Source: CALVGQ01 sp964370435 (GTDB taxonomy: Bacteria; Bacillota_I; Bacilli_A; Erysipelotrichales; Erysipelotrichaceae). From it: DNA of 13,553 nt. The notes under the pieces were generated by a model. It saw only the letters and a list, made by a program, of their open reading frames with translations, had not been told where the DNA came from and ran no database searches. The translations under genes and the position numbers were made by a program. The stretch spans positions 1 through 13,553 of the forward strand of contig CAYJJG010000028.1 of NCBI GenBank assembly GCA_964370435.1, given 5' to 3'. This document shows, one piece after another, positions 1-5,512 of this stretch; positions within the stretch are counted from its first letter, which is position 1, and each line of letters starts with the position of its first letter.

Positions 1-560
1 AAAGGTTCATTATTAAGAGCTTTTTCAATAAGAATTGGAATAACCCCTTGACGCTTATTAGTTAATTGATAACCTCCAAATGGATTAGCAACACGTAAAA
101 TGAGATAATTCAAACCTGATTTTTCTAAGCTTTTTTCTAGCATTACTTTACTTCGTGCATAAAGATTTATGGGGCTTACTTGAGCTTCTTCACTAAGAGG
201 CTCAGTTGCATTTCCATAAACAGTTCCACCACTTGAAAATAGTACAAATTGTTTAATTTTTTTACTCAATAAAACCTCGAATAAGCACTCGTACTTTTCT
301 TTAACCTGATTCAATAGTGCTTCTTCATCTAATGATGTAGTTTGATTTCCTATTAAAGTAACTGTATCAACCACAATAGCATCTTCTAAATCTATTTTTT
401 TCATAGCCTCAACATCGAATACATCCACTTCAATAAATTGTTCCTTAATTAAAACACTATATTCACTTGGTATACCTAAACATCGCGTATGATCCCATTT
501 TGAAAATAGTTTTGCTAAATTATAACCTAAGTATCCACAACCTAAAAATACTATTTTCAT
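1..560 (-). CDS. NAD-dependent sugar epimerase/dehydratase (extended SDR), 3' end outside window
   Basis: My translation gives 186 residues from an ATG at 560, still open at base 1, so the C-terminal part (probably 100-150 residues) is missing. The protein starts MKIVFLGCGYLGYNLAKLF, a Rossmann dinucleotide-binding loop (G7, G9, G12). SSGGTVYG follows at 109-116 and the YxxxK pair as YARSK at 134-138. These are hallmarks of the extended SDR family (GalE/RmlD-like nucleotide-sugar epimerases and reductases), which act in the cytosol. The residue that is the catalytic Ser/Thr in GalE/RmlB (third Ser of SSSATVYG) appears to be Gly111 here; neighbouring Ser110 may serve. The start lies 2 nt after the rmlA stop, with AAAGGA (567-572) inside the end of rmlA, so the two genes are cotranscribed. 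The substrate is unknown. A step in nucleotide-sugar supply alongside RmlA is inferred. Confidence 0.88.
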   Translation of the reverse strand, partial: MKIVFLGCGYLGYNLAKLFSKWDHTRCLGIPSEYSVLIKEQFIEVDVFDVEAMKKIDLEDAIVVDTVTLIGNQTTSLDEEALLNQVKEKYECLFEVLLSKKIKQFVLFSSGGTVYGNATEPLSEEAQVSPINLYARSKVMLEKSLEKSGLNYLILRVANPFGGYQLTNKRQGVIPILIEKALNNEP

Positions 561-562
561 GA

Positions 563-1456
563 CTAATCCTTTCGATAAGAAGAAACTATATCGCCACTAC
601 ACACATTTCTTAAGTGATTTCCATAAGGTGAACTACCGTTATTATCTGCAGCTTTTAATAATTCTTCTTTAGTTATCCAATTATTATAGTAAGCTATTTC
701 TTCAGGAACAGAAATTTTTATTCCTTGTACTTCTTCTACTAATTTTACATAATTACTTGCTTGCGATAATGCTGCAATTGTTCCTGTATCAAGCCATGCA
801 AATCCTCTACCAAAGACAATGCAATCAAGTTCACTATTTTCTAAATAAATTCGATTTAAATCGGTGATTTCATATTCACCACGTGCTGATGGTTTTAAAT
901 TTTTAGCATACTCTACAACACGATTATCATAGAAGTATAACCCCACAATAGCATAATTACTTTTAGGATTTTGTGGTTTTTCTTCTACAGTTAAAACTTT
1001 ACTATCTTTATCAAACTCAACGATACCAAATCGATGAGGATCATGTACGTATTGTCCAAATATAGTTGCACGACCTTTATTATTACGTGCTTTCTCTAAC
1101 ATTGCACTAAAATGATTTCCATAAAAAATGTTGTCTCCTAAAACCAAACATACATCATCATCACCAATAAATTCCTCACCCAACACAAAAGCTTGGGCTA
1201 GTCCATCAGGTGATGGTTGTACTTTATAGCTTAATTTGATTCCAAACTGGCTGCCATCTCCTAATAATCTTTCAAAATTTGGTAAATCTGTTGGTGTCGA
1301 TATAATTAATATCTCTCGAATTCCTGCCAACATCAACGTAGAAAGCGGATAAAAAATCATTGGTTTATCATAAATTGGTAATAATTGTTTACTTGTTACT
1401 TTTGTTAGTGGATATAAACGTGTTCCACTACCTCCTGCTAGTATTATTCCCTTCAT
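563..1456 (-). CDS. rmlA: Glucose-1-phosphate thymidylyltransferase RmlA
   Basis: This 297-residue protein is close to the usual RmlA length. It catalyses dTTP + glucose-1-phosphate to dTDP-glucose + PPi, the first step of dTDP-L-rhamnose and related deoxysugar synthesis, in the cytosol. Visible family motifs are the nucleotide-binding LAGGSGTRLYPLT (6-18) and SKQLLPIYDKP (22-32). Others are LGDNIFYG (106-113, metal-binding Asp108), VEEKP (157-161, sugar-phosphate Lys160), GEYEITD (193-199) and WLDTGT (221-226). The start is supported by GGAGGT seven bases upstream (1464-1469). No rmlB, rmlC or rmlD is visible in the window. The only linked gene is the SDR downstream, so whether the product is rhamnose cannot be decided here. 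The start of rmlA follows an AT-rich, mostly gene-free stretch with a likely promoter at 1481-1489. Confidence 0.96.
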   Translation of the reverse strand: MKGIILAGGSGTRLYPLTKVTSKQLLPIYDKPMIFYPLSTLMLAGIREILIISTPTDLPNFERLLGDGSQFGIKLSYKVQPSPDGLAQAFVLGEEFIGDDDVCLVLGDNIFYGNHFSAMLEKARNNKGRATIFGQYVHDPHRFGIVEFDKDSKVLTVEEKPQNPKSNYAIVGLYFYDNRVVEYAKNLKPSARGEYEITDLNRIYLENSELDCIVFGRGFAWLDTGTIAALSQASNYVKLVEEVQGIKISVPEEIAYYNNWITKEELLKAADNNGSSPYGNHLRNVCSGDIVSSYRKD

Positions 1457-1463
1457 AATTTAG

Positions 1464-1469
1464 ACCTCC
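1464..1469 (-). promoter_or_regulatory. rmlA ribosome binding site
   Basis: On the minus strand this reads GGAGGT, seven bases before the rmlA ATG. It is a near-perfect Shine-Dalgarno sequence that fixes the start. Confidence 0.85.
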
Positions 1470-1480
1470 ATATCGTTATA

Positions 1481-1510
1481 ATGATACCACAGAAGTAATT
1501 TTATTACTAA
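1481..1510 (-). promoter_or_regulatory. Candidate rmlA promoter (extended -10)
   Basis: The minus strand reads TGGTATCAT at 1489-1481, a TGn extended -10 with one mismatch to TATAAT. Only a weak -35 (TTAGTA, 1505-1510) lies 18 bases upstream. Transcription would begin near 1474, giving a leader of about 18 nt. A palindrome, TAATTAA-gagg-TTAATTA (1512-1529), lies just upstream and could be an operator, which is inference. Confidence 0.4.
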
Positions 1511-1564
1511 TTAATTAAGAGGTTAATTACGTTTGTTTAATGATGACTACTATCTTAAAAGTAT

Positions 1565-1607
1565 CAAAAAAGTGAAATTCATAATGAATAATGATTTTCA
1601 CCTTTTT
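1565..1607. terminator. Bidirectional rho-independent terminator-like hairpin
   Basis: GTGAAA (1572-1577) pairs with TTTCAC (1596-1601). The stem can extend by A-T pairs with one bulge, and a smaller ATTCAT/ATGAAT hairpin lies in the loop. On the minus strand the stem is followed by six Ts (1571-1566), on the plus strand by five (1603-1607). On the minus strand it would end transcription coming through the small reading frame at 1661-1834, ahead of rmlA. Confidence 0.6.
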
Positions 1608-1660
1608 AATTAGCACAAAATTAATTTCTTGACTATCTAAAAACTAATACTAGATTAAAA

Positions 1661-1834
1661 TTAATCTCTGTAGTTACGATTGTTTTTTCCATGCTTTTTA
1701 ATGTGATTTTCAAAAATTACAACAAAAATAAAAATTATTACCGATACACATGACACAATTAGACCTTCTTTTAATAAATAACTAACAAAATACATGCTTA
1801 TTTCGTTATATCCCTCATTAATAGGTATTCCCAT
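1661..1834 (-). CDS. Possible small single-pass membrane peptide (57 aa)
   Basis: My translation runs from an ATG at 1834 to TAA at 1661 (57 residues), beginning MGIPINEGYNEISMYFVSYL. A hydrophobic segment at about 26-41 (VSCVSVIIFIFVVIF region) would span the membrane. A very basic C-terminus (HIKKHGKNNRNYRD) follows and would stay in the cytosol. The ribosome site is GGTGGA, one mismatch from consensus, with short spacing. A terminator-like hairpin follows within 60 nt and a TATACT -10-like box lies at 1875-1880. The frame stays open for 17 further codons upstream of the ATG, so this could instead be the surviving C-terminus of a larger decayed membrane protein. I do not recognise the family. 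Confidence 0.4.
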   Translation of the reverse strand: MGIPINEGYNEISMYFVSYLLKEGLIVSCVSVIIFIFVVIFENHIKKHGKNNRNYRD

Positions 1835-2454
1835 AAATCCACCGATATTAATAATTTTTAAATATGTGATGCTCAGTATACTTAATAACTATTAAATAAC
1901 ATCACGTAACAATAAAACTAAATTAAATACAAACTCTGTATTTTACAATAAGAATTCAACATAAATACTTTTTCAATTAACTTAATAACTATTACACCAC
2001 ACTAACAAATAAATTATTCTTGTTTACATGAAATCTCAAATCGTTTTCTACAATTTTTTTAAACTCAGAAATATATAGAACGCTCTATTACTAGTTAACC
2101 AAGGAATAATTTTATTAAAAAGTATTTTCAACTTAATAGTCTTTACGAATTTTTGCTTTTTGTTTTTTTGTGTATTTCTTCTTATATAAAAATCCCACCT
2201 TCATAGATATACGAATTTTAATTTATTTCGTTTTTCTACTTTAGCGGGATCGCATCAATGTCTTCAATTTTTATTTTTTTTTATTAATACAGTTTAATCT
2301 TCCATCTTAGAACTAAACTAATTCAAATTGAAATTATTTTCTATAATCTTATCTATACTTTTCCAAAAAGAATATTTATTTCCTATATCGGATCAATAGA
2401 GAATTGTTTTAAAACACTCTTTTCATCTATTCAATTACCTTTTATTCGCTTGTT
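1835..2454. other. Gene-poor, very AT-rich stretch, possibly a decayed gene region
   Basis: No intact gene is visible between the lipoprotein gene and the small frame at 1661. It holds two identical palindromes (1883-1894 and 1983-1994) and a possible TATACT -10 box at 1875-1880. A minus-strand stretch of 50 stop-free codons (2051-2200) runs on upstream past one TGA (2201-2203) for about 17 more codons. A different frame there gives a short basic peptide beginning MKVGFLYKKK (ATG at 2202), with no ribosome site. Another frame near 2240-2275 reads KIEDIDAIPLK before a stop. These may be fragments of a gene broken by frameshifts, but no family can be assigned. There is no clear terminator for the lipoprotein gene. 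Confidence 0.4.
1881..1994. repeat. Two identical palindromic elements spaced 100 bp apart
   Basis: The 14-mer cttaataactatta occurs at 1881-1894 and again at 1981-1994; the base before each copy is also a. Each contains TAATA-ac-TATTA, a perfect inverted repeat with a 2-nt spacer (1883-1894 and 1983-1994). The first copy lies immediately upstream of a TATACT -10-like box (1875-1880) for the small frame at 1661-1834, where an operator would sit. It is also bracketed by GTGATG (1866-1871) and CATCAC (1900-1905). Regulatory function is inferred. Confidence 0.4.
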
Positions 2455-3933
2455 TTATTCAGCGTATTTAAATGCTTTATAAGTAGGTGCTACTTCATTT
2501 AACCCTACAGAGAATAGTACCTCATTTGTGTTAAAATCTATTTCTTGAATCATATAGTAACTCTCTAATGTTTTTCCCCAACTTATAACATATTGGCCTT
2601 CTTCAATTTCAAGCGCACTTCCCATTGAATAAGTGAAAACATTGTCTATCTGATAGCTATAGAAATCTTCAATTGTTTTTTCTTCTTCATTTAAATAAAA
2701 TTTTACGACACGTGTTTGTCCACTTTCGTTTTCATCATCACCACCATTATCAAATAGCGTAATCGCACCATCCTCAGTCACTCTTACATCGTGTTGCTTT
2801 AAAAAGAATTGTTCATCAGTTATTCCAAATTGATCTCCAACTCCACCTAAGATCCAAATAATTTCAGAAGTAGTTCTATCTACCTTTAAAATAGCATCAA
2901 GATTCTTTAAAGATAGCAGTAAATTTCCATCCTTTGGATCAATTGTAGCACAATTAAAGTGAGTATAATCTGCATTAGCTAGAATTTCATTATGATAATC
3001 ATTTTCTCTTACACTATATGCATATAGTTCTGGATGAGCTGTGCTACTCCATTCAAATATAAGTTCTCCATCTTTGATTTCTTGAACAACGGCATTTACT
3101 ACATTTGCACCATTTTCATTGTAACTAACCCCATCAGGGAAATTAGTTACCGTTTCTGCTACATAGGCTGATATTAAATAATGATTTTCACCTAAAATTT
3201 CAAATTGATGTGAATCAAGCGGCATTCCTGAAGGCACATTTTCAGTACTAATTAATTCAGTAACTTCATCGATGATTCTAAAATTTTCATCCATTACAAC
3301 AGATTTAATTGTACCATAAGCAGCATCCTCTAATTTTGGATGTTCCTCAACACTTACACCTTCTGAATAGCTATAAAAAACTTGCCCATCAACTTCTGTT
3401 CTATTAAAATTCATAAGCGCATTGCCTGTTCTATAGTATACTAATTCTCCATCAGTATTCATTTTAAGAGCATATCCTCTTGGCGCAAAATAATAAAAAC
3501 CATCTCCGTCTTGATTATCTTCTATTGGTGTTATATCTAAATCTTTTGGATAAGTGTTAATATATGAGATTATTTCTTTATCCTCAGCTCTATTAACAAT
3601 TTTCAATTCTAATTTATAATCGGTATCAATTTTTTCTACTGAAAAAGTTTCTTCTTGGTTTCCACTTATCATTACATCATTTAAGTAGATTTCATAGTTT
3701 TCATTCGATTCATAATTAATGTAATTATCAGTAAGTACTGATAATGAAGTCACATGATACTCATTAGCATTTGTCAAACTTACAGAAAGTACACTGTCAT
3801 TAATAATTAAATCAATCATTTCCTCTGTATCGAGAGTCGGACTTACTGTTTCAACTACATTGTTGTTGGTAGTGTTACACGCAGTAAGTAATAATAGTGC
3901 TACTGACATAAAAAATAAAATACGTTTTCTCAT
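2455..3933 (-). CDS. Arylsulfotransferase-family lipoprotein
   Basis: This 492-residue protein resembles the AssT/arylsulfotransferase family, extracytoplasmic beta-propeller enzymes that move sulfate between phenols without PAPS. A lipoprotein signal is followed by lipobox LTAC (16-19, lipidated Cys19). A beta-sandwich-like N-terminal domain (about 40-130) precedes the propeller. Conserved-looking motifs are DSHQF (240-244), THFN (324-327), LLLSLKNLDAILKVD (338-352), IIWILGG (358-364), QHDVRV (380-385) and LFDNGG (393-398). His242, His325 and His381 are candidate active-site histidines, His381 fitting the sulfurylated His by motif. Lys343 stands where the family usually has Arg. Start chosen: ATG 3933 with GGAGGG seven bases upstream. 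A TTG 16 codons earlier lacks support and would bury the signal peptide. The gene is 194 nt behind the DUF4956 gene with its own promoter. The donor and acceptor are unknown. Confidence 0.85.
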   Translation of the reverse strand: MRKRILFFMSVALLLLTACNTTNNNVVETVSPTLDTEEMIDLIINDSVLSVSLTNANEYHVTSLSVLTDNYINYESNENYEIYLNDVMISGNQEETFSVEKIDTDYKLELKIVNRAEDKEIISYINTYPKDLDITPIEDNQDGDGFYYFAPRGYALKMNTDGELVYYRTGNALMNFNRTEVDGQVFYSYSEGVSVEEHPKLEDAAYGTIKSVVMDENFRIIDEVTELISTENVPSGMPLDSHQFEILGENHYLISAYVAETVTNFPDGVSYNENGANVVNAVVQEIKDGELIFEWSSTAHPELYAYSVRENDYHNEILANADYTHFNCATIDPKDGNLLLSLKNLDAILKVDRTTSEIIWILGGVGDQFGITDEQFFLKQHDVRVTEDGAITLFDNGGDDENESGQTRVVKFYLNEEEKTIEDFYSYQIDNVFTYSMGSALEIEEGQYVISWGKTLESYYMIQEIDFNTNEVLFSVGLNEVAPTYKAFKYAE

Positions 3934-3939
3934 TTTAAT

Positions 3940-3945
3940 CCCTCC
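3940..3945 (-). promoter_or_regulatory. Ribosome binding site deciding the lipoprotein start
   Basis: The minus strand reads GGAGGG followed by a 6-base gap and ATG at 3933. It selects this ATG, directly ahead of the lipoprotein signal peptide, over the in-frame TTG at 3981. Confidence 0.85.
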
Positions 3946-3992
3946 GTTATGAAAAATTCTTTTACTCGAATCTATTTTCAATGACCCTTGCC

Positions 3993-4019
3993 TTCGTTAT
4001 TTTACGAATGCACTATTCG
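3993..4019 (-). promoter_or_regulatory. Two mutually exclusive hairpins in the arylsulfotransferase leader
   Basis: In the predicted ~110-nt leader (from about 4042 to 3934), CGAAT (4019-4015) can pair with ATTCG (4009-4005). Alternatively TTCGT (4008-4004) pairs with ACGAA (3997-3993). The two share the middle segment, so only one can form. No T-tract follows. The stems are only 5 bp, so any regulatory role is speculative. Confidence 0.2.
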
Positions 4020-4048
4020 CCATTAATAATGCTTAATTTGTTGTATCC

Positions 4049-4057
4049 AGTATAACA
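4049..4057 (-). promoter_or_regulatory. Extended -10 promoter for the arylsulfotransferase gene
   Basis: The minus strand reads TGTTATACT (4057-4049), a TGn extended -10 with TATACT. No good -35 is visible at 17 nt (TGCTTT only). Transcription would start near 4042, leaving a leader of about 110 nt. The same nine bases occur in front of the cotH gene. Confidence 0.55.
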
Positions 4058-4127
4058 ATAAAATCTAGTTTAAAGCACACTGTTTTCTCATCCTCTTTTG
4101 CTTACTACAAATCCTTATATGATAGGG

Positions 4128-4802
4128 TTAAAATCTTACTTCTCCATCATGTGCAATTAGTGAAACTGATTGCACCCCTGTTAATTTATTACAACTTTCC
4201 ACAACTTCTTCTTCATTTTTAGTATGGAACTCAATTAAATATTCTTTTTGACCATTATATAAACTTCTATTTCTAATCTTAATTTGTTTACATGATTTTT
4301 TAAGGTTATTCATAATATCTTCAGAAGATAAACGCTCATCCCCTCCAATAGTTAAAATATAAGTAGATTGTCCAAAAGGGACATAATCTAATCCTAATAT
4401 AACTATTGTCATTATAATGCTTGTAATAATCGCAATATTAAATAATCCCGTACCACAAACAATACCACTACTTATACTCCAAAATAAAAACAATAAATCC
4501 ATAGGGTCTTTAACTGCATTTCTAAATCTCACAATAGAAAGTGCACCTACCATCCCTAATGATACAATTAAACTTCCTTGCATTGCGATAATAATAGAAG
4601 TAGTAATTACAGTCATACCTACTAATGTTTTAGCAAATGCACTTGAATAAAAACCTCTTCTTGAAGCTAAGCGATATATCAAAAAGATATATAAAGAAAG
4701 TGCTAATGCAATACTCATAAATACTGCAATCAAGGTAATGCTAAAATCTGTTTCAGTCAATGCTGTAATTGAAATTTCATTCAATATATCTTCTAATCCC
4801 AT
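4128..4802 (-). CDS. DUF4956 membrane protein
   Basis: This 224-residue protein has about four hydrophobic segments (roughly 21-43, 58-80, 101-118 and 120-138) and a soluble C-terminal domain of about 80 residues that may be ACT/ferredoxin-like. The hallmark LGMVGALSIVRFRN (82-95) with KDPMDLLFLFWSI (98-110) matches the DUF4956 family. These proteins are commonly encoded beside VTC-domain and CotH-family genes. Their biochemical role is not established. The gene overlaps the VTC gene by 10 nt and has its own AGGAGG (4811-4816) inside it, so the two are translationally coupled. By analogy with eukaryotic Vtc1 beside Vtc4, it may form the membrane channel for a product made by the VTC domain, which is inference. 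No terminator is evident after its TAA. Confidence 0.9.
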   Translation of the reverse strand: MGLEDILNEISITALTETDFSITLIAVFMSIALALSLYIFLIYRLASRRGFYSSAFAKTLVGMTVITTSIIIAMQGSLIVSLGMVGALSIVRFRNAVKDPMDLLFLFWSISSGIVCGTGLFNIAIITSIIMTIVILGLDYVPFGQSTYILTIGGDERLSSEDIMNNLKKSCKQIKIRNRSLYNGQKEYLIEFHTKNEEEVVESCNKLTGVQSVSLIAHDGEVRF

Positions 4803-5512
4803 TTATTTTTCCTCCTAAAGTTAAAAAAAGATGACTTTTCTATTTTTCTAGTTAAATAATATTTTGAAAATGCTGTTTTATTTAGTTTACTTAATCCTAA
4901 TGCATTTTTTATATATGAAGGTAAAAACTCATCATATTTTACTTCTAAAATAAAATGACCCTGTGGCAGTATTGGTGTTTTATTTACCCCTGTACCAAAG
5001 AATGATTCAATATTAGATGTACCTGTTATCTCCATATCCAACGTTATTCTAACATTACCTTCTTTATAAGTATAAGCTTTTCTGCTATATTCTACAATGA
5101 TAACCGGTCTTAAGCATGCAGTCCTCATTTTGATTAAAGTTTGATGGTATGCTTTAGGCATAGTACACTCTAACGGTAACCCGCGCCCTAATATAGCTTC
5201 TTTGGCAACTTCTTGAGATAAAACACTACTATCTTTGTAACAGTATGAATTCATCTTAGATTTAACCTCTAAGCGTATCAAAGATAAGTCATTATTATAA
5301 ATACGAATACGATATTTTTTTCTCTCTCCAATACCATCTTCATTTTCATAAAAGCAGCGATCATTAAGTGTATCAAAATAAACGCTTTTAACTAAATAAC
5401 TACTCGTCTCACCTGCATTTTTATCAATTTTGAGAAGTCTTTTTAATCTTTGATCAAGAATTTCGAAATCTTTAGCATTACAAATATATTTATCTTCTAC
5501 TCTATATTTCAT
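4793..5512 (-). CDS. VTC-domain (triphosphate tunnel, polyphosphate polymerase-like) protein
   Basis: This 239-residue, apparently soluble cytosolic protein consists of a single VTC domain of the triphosphate-tunnel fold. The strands carry alternating charged residues expected to line the tunnel: RVEDKY (4-9), SVYFDT (43-48) and KKYRIRIY (65-72). Further on are LEVKSK (81-86), EYSRKAY (141-147), RITLD (155-159) and LEVKYD (189-194). SKLNKTAFSKY (208-218) follows, where Lys residues often close the tunnel. In yeast Vtc4 this fold makes polyphosphate from ATP; bacterial members mostly lack characterisation. There is no SPX domain and no membrane segment, unlike eukaryotic Vtc4. The start shares one base with the cotH stop (TAATG), and the end overlaps the DUF4956 gene. 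Tight coupling implies one complex. Catalysis as polyphosphate polymerase is inferred from fold and motif. Confidence 0.9.
   Translation of the reverse strand: MKYRVEDKYICNAKDFEILDQRLKRLLKIDKNAGETSSYLVKSVYFDTLNDRCFYENEDGIGERKKYRIRIYNNDLSLIRLEVKSKMNSYCYKDSSVLSQEVAKEAILGRGLPLECTMPKAYHQTLIKMRTACLRPVIIVEYSRKAYTYKEGNVRITLDMEITGTSNIESFFGTGVNKTPILPQGHFILEVKYDEFLPSYIKNALGLSKLNKTAFSKYYLTRKIEKSSFFNFRRKNKWD

Noticed and set aside
2410..2436. Palindrome TGTTTTAAAACA with AGAG/CTCT arms after the lipoprotein gene as a terminator
   Set aside because: It has almost no loop and no T-run on the minus strand, so it does not look like a rho-independent terminator.
3934..3981. TTG-initiated 16-residue extension of the arylsulfotransferase lipoprotein
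   Set aside because: The ATG at 3933 has a strong GGAGGG and directly precedes the lipoprotein signal; the extension has no ribosome site and would run over it.
4417..4650. Plus-strand open frame of 77 codons opposite the DUF4956 gene
   Set aside because: It lies wholly inside a well-supported minus-strand gene, has no ribosome site and reads as a mirror of hydrophobic codons.
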